From: Hippasteria phrygiana
Lineage: Eukaryota; Echinodermata; Asteroidea; Valvatida; Goniasteridae
Length of the DNA: 64,000 nucleotides
NCBI GenBank assembly: GCA_037893225.1
Contig: JAZGUH010000536.1
Span: 489,794-553,793, forward strand
Direction: 5' to 3'
In this document: in pieces, positions 1 to 9,503 of the stretch
How the letters are laid out: the number at the start of each line of letters is the position of its first letter
Position numbering within the stretch: the first letter of the stretch is position 1
Made by a program: the position numbers and the translations under genes
The notes under the pieces: model-generated
Databases searched by the model: none
What the model was told of the DNA's origin: nothing
The model's input: the letters and a program-made list of their open reading frames with translations, nothing else

Positions 1-1622
1 GCGCCAGATCTAAGCTATCCATACATGTCAAAATTACTGAATTTGGTTGATATTTCATGCAATTATGAATGAGTAAAGCAAGTCCTTCCCCCTGGGAATT
101 TGACATGCATGGAGCAATAAATAGACGGTAATATGCACACAGATGTTGGCCGGAAAGAAAATAAACATTGCGAGGTTTGAATTTTCTCCACAAGTTTTAA
201 CTCTGGGAAGCCGCCGATAATTGCAACATGTAGCGCCAGATCTAAGCTATCCTTTCATGTCAAAATTACTGAATTTGGTTGATATTTCATGCAATTATGA
301 ATGAGTAAAGCAAGTCCATACCCCAGGGAATTTGACATGCATGGAGCAATAAATAGACGGTAACATGTACACAGATGTTGGCCGGAAAGAAAATAAACAT
401 GGCGAGGTTTGAATTTTCTCCACAAGTTTTAACTCTAAGAAGCCGCCGATAATTGCAACATGTAGCGCCAGATCTAAGCTATCCATACATGTCAAAATTA
501 CTGAATTTGGTTGATATTTCATGCAATTATGAATGAGTAAAGCAAGTAATACCCTAGGGAATTTGACAGGCATGGAGCAATAAATAGAAGGTAATATGCA
601 CACAGATGTTGGCCGGAAAGAAAATAAACATTGCGAGGTTTGAATTTTCTCCACAAGTTTTAACTCTAAGAAGCCGCCGATAATTGCAACATGTAGCGCC
701 AGATCTAAGCTATCCATACATGTCAAAATTACTGAATTTGGTTGATATTTCATGCAATTATGAATGAGTAAAGCAAGTCCTTCACCCTGGGAATTTGACA
801 TGCATGGAGCAATAAATAGACGGTAATATGCACACAGATGTTGGCCGGAAAGAAAATAAACATTGCGAGGTTTGAATTTTCTCCACAAGTTTGAACTCTG
901 GGAAGCCGCCGATAATTGCAACATGTAGCGCCAGATCTAAGCTATCCATACATGTCAAAATTACTGAATTTGGTTGATATTTCATGCAATTATGAATGAG
1001 TAAAGCAAGTAATACCCTAGGGAATTTGACAGGCATGGAGCAATAAATAGAAGGTAATATGCACACAGATGTTGGCCGGAAAGAAAATAAACATTGCGAG
1101 GTTTGAATTTTCTCCACAAGTTTTAACTCTAAGAAGCCGCCGATAATTGCAACATGTAGCGCCAGATCTAAGCTATCCATACATGTCAAAATTACTGAAT
1201 TTGGTTGATATTTCATGCAATTATGAATGAGTAAAGCAAGTCCATACCCCAGGGAATTTGACATGCATGGAGCAATAAATAGACGGTAACATGTACACAG
1301 ATGTTGGCCGGAAAGAAAATAAACATTGCGAGGTTTGAATTTTCTCCACAAGTTTTAACTCTAAGAAGCCGCCGATAATTGCAACATGTAGCGCCAGATC
1401 TAAGCTATCCATACATGTCAAAATTACTGAATTTGGTTGATATTTCATGCAATTATGAATGAGTAAAGCAAGTCCATACCCCAGGGAATTTGACATGCAT
1501 GGAGCAATAAATAGACGGTAACATGTACACAGATGTTGGCCGGAAAGAAAATAAACATGGCGAGGTTTGAATTTTCTCCACAAGTTTTAACTCTAAGAAG
1601 CCGCCGATAATTGCAACATGTA
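1..1622 (+). repeat. Left-edge block T-A-N-T-N-A-A
   Basis: Seven monomers in the order T, A, N, T, N, A, A. The T copy at 696 has a private TTCACCC box (A at 784) and a GTTTGAACTCTGGG tail. The A copies at 233 and 1391 share CATGGCGAGG, and the 233 copy has CCTTTCATGT. The block resembles the T/N-rich region after 38 kb more than the region that follows it. The array continues beyond base 1, because the first copy starts exactly at the edge. Confidence 0.85.
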
Positions 1623-1854
1623 GCGCCAGATCTAAGCTATCCATACATGTCAAAATTACTGAATTTGGTTGATATTTCATGCAATTATGAATGAGTAAAG
1701 CAAGTCCATACCCCAGGGAATTTGACAGGCATGGAGCAATAAATAAAAGGTAATCTGCACACAGATGGTGGCCGGGAAGAAAATAAACATTGCGAGGTTT
1801 GAATTTTCTCCACAAGTTTGAACTCTAAGAAGCCGCCGATAATTGCAACATGTA
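1623..1854 (+). repeat. Monomer type G, the most divergent type
   Basis: Type G combines ACAGGC, AATAAATAAAAGGTAATCTGC, and GATGGTGGCCGGGAAG where all others read GATGTTGGCCGGAAAG, with the GTTTGAAC tail. It differs from the reference monomer at about nine positions. Only three copies exist (1623, 4636, 19,003), each followed by V and then P. Its rarity makes it a clean marker for the long-range block duplication. Confidence 0.88.
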
Positions 1855-2086
1855 GCGCCAGATCTAAGCTATCCATACATGTCAAAATTACTGAATTTGG
1901 TTGATATTTCATGCAATTATGAATGAGTAAAGCAAGTCCATACCCCAGGGAATTTGACAGGCATGGAGCAATAAATAGACGGTAACATGTACACAGATGT
2001 TGGCCGGAAAGAAAATAAACATTGCGAGGTTTGAATTTTCTCCACAAGTTTTACCTCTAAGAAGCCGCCGATAATTGCAACGTGTA
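1855..2086 (+). repeat. Monomer type V (A box with ACAGGC, CAACGTG end)
   Basis: Type V has the ordinary A box but ACAGGC, an AGACGGTAACATG body, and the CAACGTG junction shared with U. Copies start at 1855, 4868, 7186, 19,235 and 21,784, each directly before P. It takes the position that U takes in the canonical 10-mer, so U and V are probably alternative versions of the same slot. The 4868 copy has TTTTAACTC in place of TTTTACCTC, and 21,784 has CACAAATTTT. Confidence 0.8.
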
Positions 2087-2550
2087 GCGCCAGATCTAAG
2101 CTATCCATACATGTCAAAATTACTGAATTTTGTTGATATTTCATGCAATTATGAATGAGTAAAGCAAGTCCATACCCCAGGGAATTTGACATGCATGGAG
2201 CAATAAATAAAAGGTAACATGTACACAGATGTTGGCCGGAAAGAAAATAAACATTGCGAGGTTTGAATTTTCTCCACAAGTTTTAAATCTAGGAAGCCGC
2301 CGATGATTGCAACATGTAGCGCCAGATCTAAGCTATCCATACATGTCAAAATTACTGCATTTGGTTGATATTTCATGCAATTATGAATGAGTAAAGCAAG
2401 TCCATACCCCATGGAATTTGACAGGCATGGAGCAATAAATAGACGGTAACATGTACACAGATGTTGGCCGGAAAGAAAATAAACATTGCGAGGTTTGAAT
2501 TTTCTCCACAAGTTTTAACTCTAAGAAGCCGCCGATAATTGCAACATGTA

Positions 2551-2781
2551 GCGCCAGATCTAAGCTATCCATACATGTCAAAATTACTGAATTTGGTTGA
2601 TATTTCATGCAATTATGAATGAGTAAAGCAAGTCATACCCTAGGGAATTTGACAGGCATGGAGCAATAAATAGAAGGTAATATGCACACAGATGTTGGCC
2701 GGAAAGAAAATAAACATTGCGAGGTTTGAATTTTCTCCACAAGTTTGAACTCTAAGAAGCCGCCGATAATTGCAACATGTA
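2551..2781 (+). repeat. Monomer type C, 231 bp (GTCATACCCTAGGG box)
   Basis: Type C has the short box GTCATACCCTAGGG, ACAGGC and AGAAGGTAATATGC, usually with the GTTTGAAC tail. I count 23 copies. Twenty lie in the 1.6-36 kb region, all but one of them (33,604) directly after an M copy. The other three (38,006, 38,933, 45,885) sit before T copies carrying the CAACATT head. Copies at 5564, 7882 and 22,480 have the TCTCTACAAG tail instead. Three copies (29,433, 32,215, 33,604) share GCAAATATGAATG. Confidence 0.9.
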
Positions 2782-2804
2782 GCGCCAGATCTAAGCTATC
2801 CATA

Positions 2805-2888
2805 CATGTCAAAATTACTGAATTTGGTTGATATTTCATGCAATTATGAATGAGTAAAGCAAGTCCATACCCCAGGGAATTTGACATG
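2805..2888 (+). repeat. Inverted repeat within the monomer (CATGTCAAA / TTTGACATG)
   Basis: CATGTCAAA (2805-2813) and its exact reverse complement TTTGACATG (2880-2888) face each other across 66 bp. The pair is present in every monomer that has the ACATGC state (A, T, L1, U, P). In the N, C, L2, M, G, V and K types the right arm is changed to TTTGACAGG, which breaks the last two-base match. The arms could be a dimeric protein site or a cruciform stem; neither is shown by the sequence. Confidence 0.75.
2835..2850 (+). repeat. Short hairpin TTCAT-GCAATT-ATGAA
   Basis: A 5-bp perfect inverted repeat with a 6-base loop lies between the two arms of the larger CATGTCAAA/TTTGACATG dyad. It is conserved in nearly all copies. 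Visible exceptions are the GCAAATATG copies at about 29,491, 32,273 and 33,663, which change the loop side, and one copy with TTTAT at 40,145. A 5-bp stem is short and may be chance. Confidence 0.5.
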
Positions 2889-3006
2889 CATGGAGCAATA
2901 AATAGACGGTAACATGTACACAGATGTTGGCCGGAAAGAAAATAAACATTGCGAGGTTTGAATTTTCTCCACAAGTTTTAACTCTAAGAAGCCGCCGATA
3001 ATTGCA
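2839..3006 (+). repeat. Second inverted repeat (TGCAATTAT / ATAATTGCA)
   Basis: TGCAATTAT (2839-2847) is the exact reverse complement of ATAATTGCA (2998-3006). Within one monomer the arms are 150 bp apart. Across the monomer junction, the second arm and the first arm of the next copy are only 64 bp apart, close to the 66-bp gap of the other dyad. In P tails the second arm reads ATGATTGCA, a one-base break. Confidence 0.65.
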
Positions 3007-4403
3007 ACATGTAGCGCCAGATCTAAGCTATCTATACATGTCAAAATTACTGAATTTGGTTGATATTTCATGCAATTATGAATGAGTAAAGCAAGTCATA
3101 TCCTAGGGAATTTGACATGCATGGAGCAATAAATAGACGGTAACATGTACACAGATGTTGGCCGGAAAGAAAATAAACATTGCGAGGTTTGAATTTTCTC
3201 TACAAGTTTTAACTCTAAGAAGCCGCCGATAATTGCAACATGTAGCGCCAGATCTAAGCTATCCATACATGTCAAAATTACTGAATTTGGTTGATATTTC
3301 ATGCAATTATGAATGAGTAAAGCAAGTCCATACCCCAGGGAATTTGACATGCATGGAGCAATAAATAGACGGTAACATGTACACAGATGTTGGCCGGAAA
3401 GAAAATAAACATTGCGAGGTTTGAATTTTCTCCACAAGTTTGAACTCTAAGAAGCCGCCGATAATTGCAACATGTAGCGCCAGATCTAAGCTATCCATAC
3501 ATGTCAAAATTACTGAATTTGGTTGATATTTCATGCAATTATGAATGAGTAAAGCAAGTCCATACCCCAGGGAATTTGACATGCATGGAGCAATAAATAG
3601 ACGGTAACATGTACACAGATGTTGGCCGGAAAGAAAATAAACATTGCGAGGTTTGAATTTTCTCCACAAGTTTTAACTCTAACAAGCCGCCGATAATTGC
3701 AACATGTAGCGCCAAATCTAAGCTATCCATACATGTCAAAATTACTGAATTTGGTTGATATTTCATGCAATTATGAATGAGTAAAGCAAGTCCTTCCCCC
3801 TGGGAATTTGACATGCATGGAGCAATAAATAGACGGTAATATGCACACAGATGTTGGCCGGAAAGAAAATAAACATTGCGAGGTTTGAATTTTCTCCACA
3901 AGTTTTAACTCTGGGAAGCCGCCGATAATTGCAACATGTAGCGCCAGATCTAAGCTATCCATACATGTCAAAATTACTGAATTTGGTTGATATTTCATGC
4001 AATTATGAATGAGTAAAGCAAGTAATACCCTAGGGAATTTGACAGGCATGGAGCAATAAATAGAAGGTAATATGCACACAGATGTTGGCCGGAAAGAAAA
4101 TAAACATTGCGAGGTTTGAATTTTCTCCACAAGTTTTAACTCTAAGAAGCCGCCGATAATTGCAACATGTAGCGCCAGATCTAAGCTATCCATACATGTC
4201 AAAATTACTGAATTTGGTTGATATTTCATGCAATTATGAATGAGTAAAGCAAGTCCATACCCCAGGGAATTTGACATGCATGGAGCAATAAATAGACGGT
4301 AACATGTACACAGATGTTGGCCGGAAAGAAAATAAACATTGCGAGGTTTGAATTTTCTCCACAAGTTTTAACTCTAAGAAGCCGCCGATAATTGCAACAT
4401 GTA

Positions 4404-4867
4404 GCGCCAGATCTAAGCTATCCATACATGTCAAAATTACTGAATTTGGTTGATATTTCATGCAATTATGAATGAGTAAAGCAAGTCCATACCCCAGGGA
4501 ATTTGACATGCATGGAGCAATAAATAGACGGTAACATGTACACAGATGTTGGCCGGAAAGAAAATAAACATTGCGAGGTTTGAATTTTCTCCACAAGTTT
4601 TAACTCTAAGAAGCCGCCGATAATTGCAACATGTAGCGCCAGATCTAAGCTATCCATACATGTCAAAATTACTGAATTTGGTTGATATTTCATGCAATTA
4701 TGAATGAGTAAAGCAAGTCCATACCCCAGGGAATTTGACAGGCATGGAGCAATAAATAAAAGGTAATCTGCACACAGATGGTGGCCGGGAAGAAAATAAA
4801 CATTGCGAGGTTTGAATTTTCTCCACAAGTTTGAACTCTAAGAAGCCGCCGATAATTGCAACATGTA
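4404..4867 (+). repeat. At and second G monomer
   Basis: An A copy followed by G (4636-4867), leading into V-P. This is the third occurrence of the G-V-P order and the only one where the following M carries TTACAGCATTTGG. Confidence 0.85.
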
Positions 4868-7185
4868 GCGCCAGATCTAAGCTATCCATACATGTCAAAA
4901 TTACTGAATTTGGTTGATATTTCATGCAATTATGAATGAGTAAAGCAAGTCCATACCCCAGGGAATTTGACAGGCATGGAGCAATAAATAGACGGTAACA
5001 TGTACACAGATGTTGGCCGGAAAGAAAATAAACATTGCGAGGTTTGAATTTTCTCCACAAGTTTTAACTCTAAGAAGCCGCCGATAATTGCAACGTGTAG
5101 CGCCAGATCTAAGCTATCCATACATGTCAAAATTACTGAATTTTGTTGATATTTCATGCAATTATGAATGAGTAAAGCAAGTCCATACCCCAGGGAATTT
5201 GACATGCATGGAGCAATAAATAAAAGGTAACATGTACACAGATGTTGGCCGGAAAGAAAATAAACATTGCGAGGTTTGAATTTTCTCCACAAGTTTTAAA
5301 TCTAGGAAGCCGCCGATGATTGCAACATGTAGCGCCAGATCTAAGCTATCCATACATGTCAAAATTACAGCATTTGGTTGATATTTCATGCAATTATGAA
5401 TGAGTAAAGCAAGTCCATACCCCATGGAATTTGACAGGCATGGAGCAATAAATAGACGGTAACATGTACACAGATGTTGGCCGGAAAGAAAATAAACATT
5501 GCGAGGTTTGAATTTTCTCCACAAGTTTTAACTCTAAGAAGCCGCCGATAATTGCAACATGTAGCGCCAGATCTAAGCTATCCATACATGTCAAAATTAC
5601 TGAATTTGGTTGATATTTCATGCAATTATGAATGAGTAAAGCAAGTCATACCCTAGGGAATTTGACAGGCATGGAGCAATAAATAGAAGGTAATATGCAC
5701 ACAGATGTTGGCCGGAAAGAAAATAAACATTGCGAGGTTTGAATTTTCTCTACAAGTTTTAACTCTAAGAAGCCGCCGATAATTGCAACATGTAGCGCCA
5801 GATCTAAGCTATCCATACATGTCAAAATTACTGAATTTGGTTGATATTTCATGCAATTATGAATGAGTAAAGCAAGTCCATACCCCAGGGAATTTGACAT
5901 GCATGGAGCAATAAATAGACGGTAACATGTACACAGATGTTGGCCGGAAAGAAAATAAACATTGCGAGGTTTGAATTTTCTCCACAAGTTTGAACTCTAA
6001 GAAGCCGCCGATAATTGCAACATGTAGCGCCAGATCTAAGCTATCCATACATGTCAAAATTACTGAATTTGGTTGATATTTCATGCAATTATGAATGAGT
6101 AAAGCAAGTCCATACCCCAGGGAATTTGACATGCATGGAGCAATAAATAGACGGTAACATGTACACAGATGTTGGCCGGAAAGAAAATAAACATTGCGAG
6201 GTTTGAATTTTCTCCACAAGTTTTAACTCTAACAAGCCGCCGATAATTGCAACATGTAGCGCCAGATCTAAGCTATCCATACATGTCAAAATTACTGAAT
6301 TTGGTTGATATTTCATGCAATTATGAATGAGTAAAGCAAGTCTATACCCCAGGGAATTTGACATGCATGGAGCAATAAATAGACTGTAACATGTACACAG
6401 ATGTTGGCCGGAAAGAAAATAAACATTGCGAGGTTTGAATTTTCTCCACAAGTTTTACCTCTAAGAAGCCGCCGATAATTGCAACGTGTAGCGCCAGATC
6501 TAAGCTATCCATACATGTCAAAATTACTGAATTTTGTTGATATTTCATGCAATTATGAATGAGTAAAGCAAGTCCATACCCCAGGGAATTTGACATGCAT
6601 GGAGCAATAAATAAAAGGTAACATGTACACAGATGTTGGCCGGAAAGAAAATAAACATTGCGAGGTTTGAATTTTCTCCACAAGTTTTAAATCTAGGAAG
6701 CCGCCGATGATTGCAACATGTAGCGCCAGATCTAAGCTATCCATACATGTCAAAATTACTGCATTTGGTTGATATTTCATGCAATTATGAATGAGTAAAG
6801 CAAGTCCATACCCCATGGAATTTGACAGGCATGGAGCAATAAATAGACGGTAACATGTACACAGATGTTGGCCGGAAAGAAAATAAACATTGCGAGGTTT
6901 GAATTTTCTCCACAAGTTTTAACTCTAAGAAGCCGCCGATAATTGCAACATGTAGCGCCAGATCTAAGCTATCCATACATGTCAAAATTACTGAATTTGG
7001 TTGATATTTCATGCAATTATGAATGAGTAAAGCAAGTCATACCCTAGGGAATTTGACAGGCATGGAGCAATAAATAGAAGGTAATATGCACACAGATGTT
7101 GGCCGGAAAGAAAATAAACATTGCGAGGTTTGAATTTTCTCCACAAGTTTGAACTCTAAGAAGCCGCCGATAATTGCAACATGTA
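4868..7185 (+). repeat. 10-monomer tandem duplication, copy 1 (V-P-M-C-Ag-Ak-U-P-M-C)
   Basis: Ten monomers, 2,318 bp, repeated immediately at 7186-9503. Private states shared by both copies include TTACAGCATTTGG in the first M, the TCTCTACAAG tail in the first C, and AGACTGTAAC in U (about 6382 and 8700). The V tail reads TTTTAACTC here and TTTTACCTC in copy 2. Confidence 0.92.
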
Positions 7186-9503
7186 GCGCCAGATCTAAGC
7201 TATCCATACATGTCAAAATTACTGAATTTGGTTGATATTTCATGCAATTATGAATGAGTAAAGCAAGTCCATACCCCAGGGAATTTGACAGGCATGGAGC
7301 AATAAATAGACGGTAACATGTACACAGATGTTGGCCGGAAAGAAAATAAACATTGCGAGGTTTGAATTTTCTCCACAAGTTTTACCTCTAAGAAGCCGCC
7401 GATAATTGCAACGTGTAGCGCCAGATCTAAGCTATCCATACATGTCAAAATTACTGAATTTTGTTGATATTTCATGCAATTATGAATGAGTAAAGCAAGT
7501 CCATACCCCAGGGAATTTGACATGCATGGAGCAATAAATAAAAGGTAACATGTACACAGATGTTGGCCGGAAAGAAAATAAACATTGCGAGGTTTGAATT
7601 TTCTCCACAAGTTTTAAATCTAGGAAGCCGCCGATGATTGCAACATGTAGCGCCAGATCTAAGCTATCCATACATGTCAAAATTACAGCATTTGGTTGAT
7701 ATTTCATGCAATTATGAATGAGTAAAGCAAGTCCATACCCCATGGAATTTGACAGGCATGGAGCAATAAATAGACGGTAACATGTACACAGATGTTGGCC
7801 GGAAAGAAAATAAACATTGCGAGGTTTGAATTTTCTCCACAAGTTTTAACTCTAAGAAGCCGCCGATAATTGCAACATGTAGCGCCAGATCTAAGCTATC
7901 CATACATGTCAAAATTACTGAATTTGGTTGATATTTCATGCAATTATGAATGAGTAAAGCAAGTCATACCCTAGGGAATTTGACAGGCATGGAGCAATAA
8001 ATAGAAGGTAATATGCACACAGATGTTGGCCGGAAAGAAAATAAACATTGCGAGGTTTGAATTTTCTCTACAAGTTTTAACTCTAAGAAGCCGCCGATAA
8101 TTGCAACATGTAGCGCCAGATCTAAGCTATCCATACATGTCAAAATTACTGAATTTGGTTGATATTTCATGCAATTATGAATGAGTAAAGCAAGTCCATA
8201 CCCCAGGGAATTTGACATGCATGGAGCAATAAATAGACGGTAACATGTACACAGATGTTGGCCGGAAAGAAAATAAACATTGCGAGGTTTGAATTTTCTC
8301 CACAAGTTTGAACTCTAAGAAGCCGCCGATAATTGCAACATGTAGCGCCAGATCTAAGCTATCCATACATGTCAAAATTACTGAATTTGGTTGATATTTC
8401 ATGCAATTATGAATGAGTAAAGCAAGTCCATACCCCAGGGAATTTGACATGCATGGAGCAATAAATAGACGGTAACATGTACACAGATGTTGGCCGGAAA
8501 GAAAATAAACATTGCGAGGTTTGAATTTTCTCCACAAGTTTTAACTCTAACAAGCCGCCGATAATTGCAACATGTAGCGCCAGATCTAAGCTATCCATAC
8601 ATGTCAAAATTACTGAATTCGGTTGATATTTCATGCAATTATGAATGAGTAAAGCAAGTCTATACCCCAGGGAATTTGACATGCATGGAGCAATAAATAG
8701 ACTGTAACATGTACACAGATGTTGGCCGGAAAGAAAATAAACATTGCGAGGTTTGAATTTTCTCCACAAGTTTTACCTCTAAGAAGCCGCCGATAATTGC
8801 AACGTGTAGCGCCAGATCTAAGCTATCCATACATGTCAAAATTACTGAATTTTGTTGATATTTCATGCAATTATGAATGAGTAAAGCAAGTCCATACCCC
8901 AGGGAATTTGACATGCATGGAGCAATAAATAAAAGGTAACATGTACACAGATGTTGGCCGGAAAGAAAATAAACATTGCGAGGTTTGAATTTTCTCCACA
9001 AGTTTTAAATCTAGGAAGCCGCCGATGATTGCAACATGTAGCGCCAGATCTAAGCTATCCATACATGTCAAAATTACTGCATTTGGTTGATATTTCATGC
9101 AATTATGAATGAGTAAAGCAAGTCCATACCCCATGGAATTTGACAGGCATGGAGCAATAAATAGACGGTAACATGTACACAGATGTTGGCCGGAAAGAAA
9201 ATAAACATTGCGAGGTTTGAATTTTCTCCACAAGTTTTAACTCTAAGAAGCCGCCGATAATTGCAACATGTAGCGCCAGATCTAAGCTATCCATACATGT
9301 CAAAATTACTGAATTTGGTTGATATTTCATGCAATTATGAATGAGTAAAGCAAGTCATACCCTAGGGAATTTGACAGGCATGGAGCAATAAATAGAAGGT
9401 AATATGCACACAGATGTTGGCCGGAAAGAAAATAAACATTGCGAGGTTTGAATTTTCTCCACAAGTTTGAACTCTAAGAAGCCGCCGATAATTGCAACAT
9501 GTA
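7186..9503 (+). repeat. 10-monomer tandem duplication, copy 2
   Basis: Follows copy 1 with no gap and the same length (2,318 bp). Besides the V-tail difference, the U copy has GAATTC at 8615-8620 in place of GAATTT, creating an EcoRI site that I did not find elsewhere in the window. The near identity points to a very recent duplication. Confidence 0.92.

Larger units (their letters stand above)
2782..3013 (+). repeat. Reference monomer, type A (At tail), 232 bp
   Basis: This copy is the commonest monomer state and is used here as the coordinate frame (monomer positions 1-232). Landmarks: BglII-like AGATCT at 6-11; ACATGT hexamers at 23-28, 131-136 and 226-231; a variable box at 82-96 reading GTCCATACCCCAGGG; CATGCATG at 104-111; two AATAAA hexamers at 116-121 and 160-165; a tail at 191-210 reading CAAGTTTTAACTCTAAGAAG. 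GC is 88 of 232 by hand count (38%). Six CpG dinucleotides are present. Type A has about 120 copies across the window and is the backbone of every region. Confidence 0.93.
1623..4403 (+). repeat. 12-monomer block G-V-P-M-C-At-L1-Ag-Ak-T-N-At, copy 1
   Basis: Twelve monomers, 2,781 bp. The same types in the same order, with the same length, occur at 19,003-21,783. Shared rare markers include GATGGTGGCCGGGAAG in G and GCCAAATCTA (loss of AGATCT) at the start of T (about 3711 here, 21,091 there). It is followed by an extra At and then a second G-V-P. Confidence 0.92.

Noticed and set aside
2782..3013. Canonical CENP-B box
   Set aside because: The nTTCGnnnnAnnCGGGn pattern is absent from both strands of the reference monomer. 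The nearest CG-rich stretch, TGGCCGGAAAG, lacks TTCG.
2782..3013. Hammerhead ribozyme, as found in some animal satellites
   Set aside because: The conserved CTGATGA core is absent on both strands. P tails contain CGATGATTGC, but without the other core elements.
8615..8620. EcoRI site GAATTC as a functional element
   Set aside because: A single private T-to-C change in one U copy; useful only as a marker for that copy.
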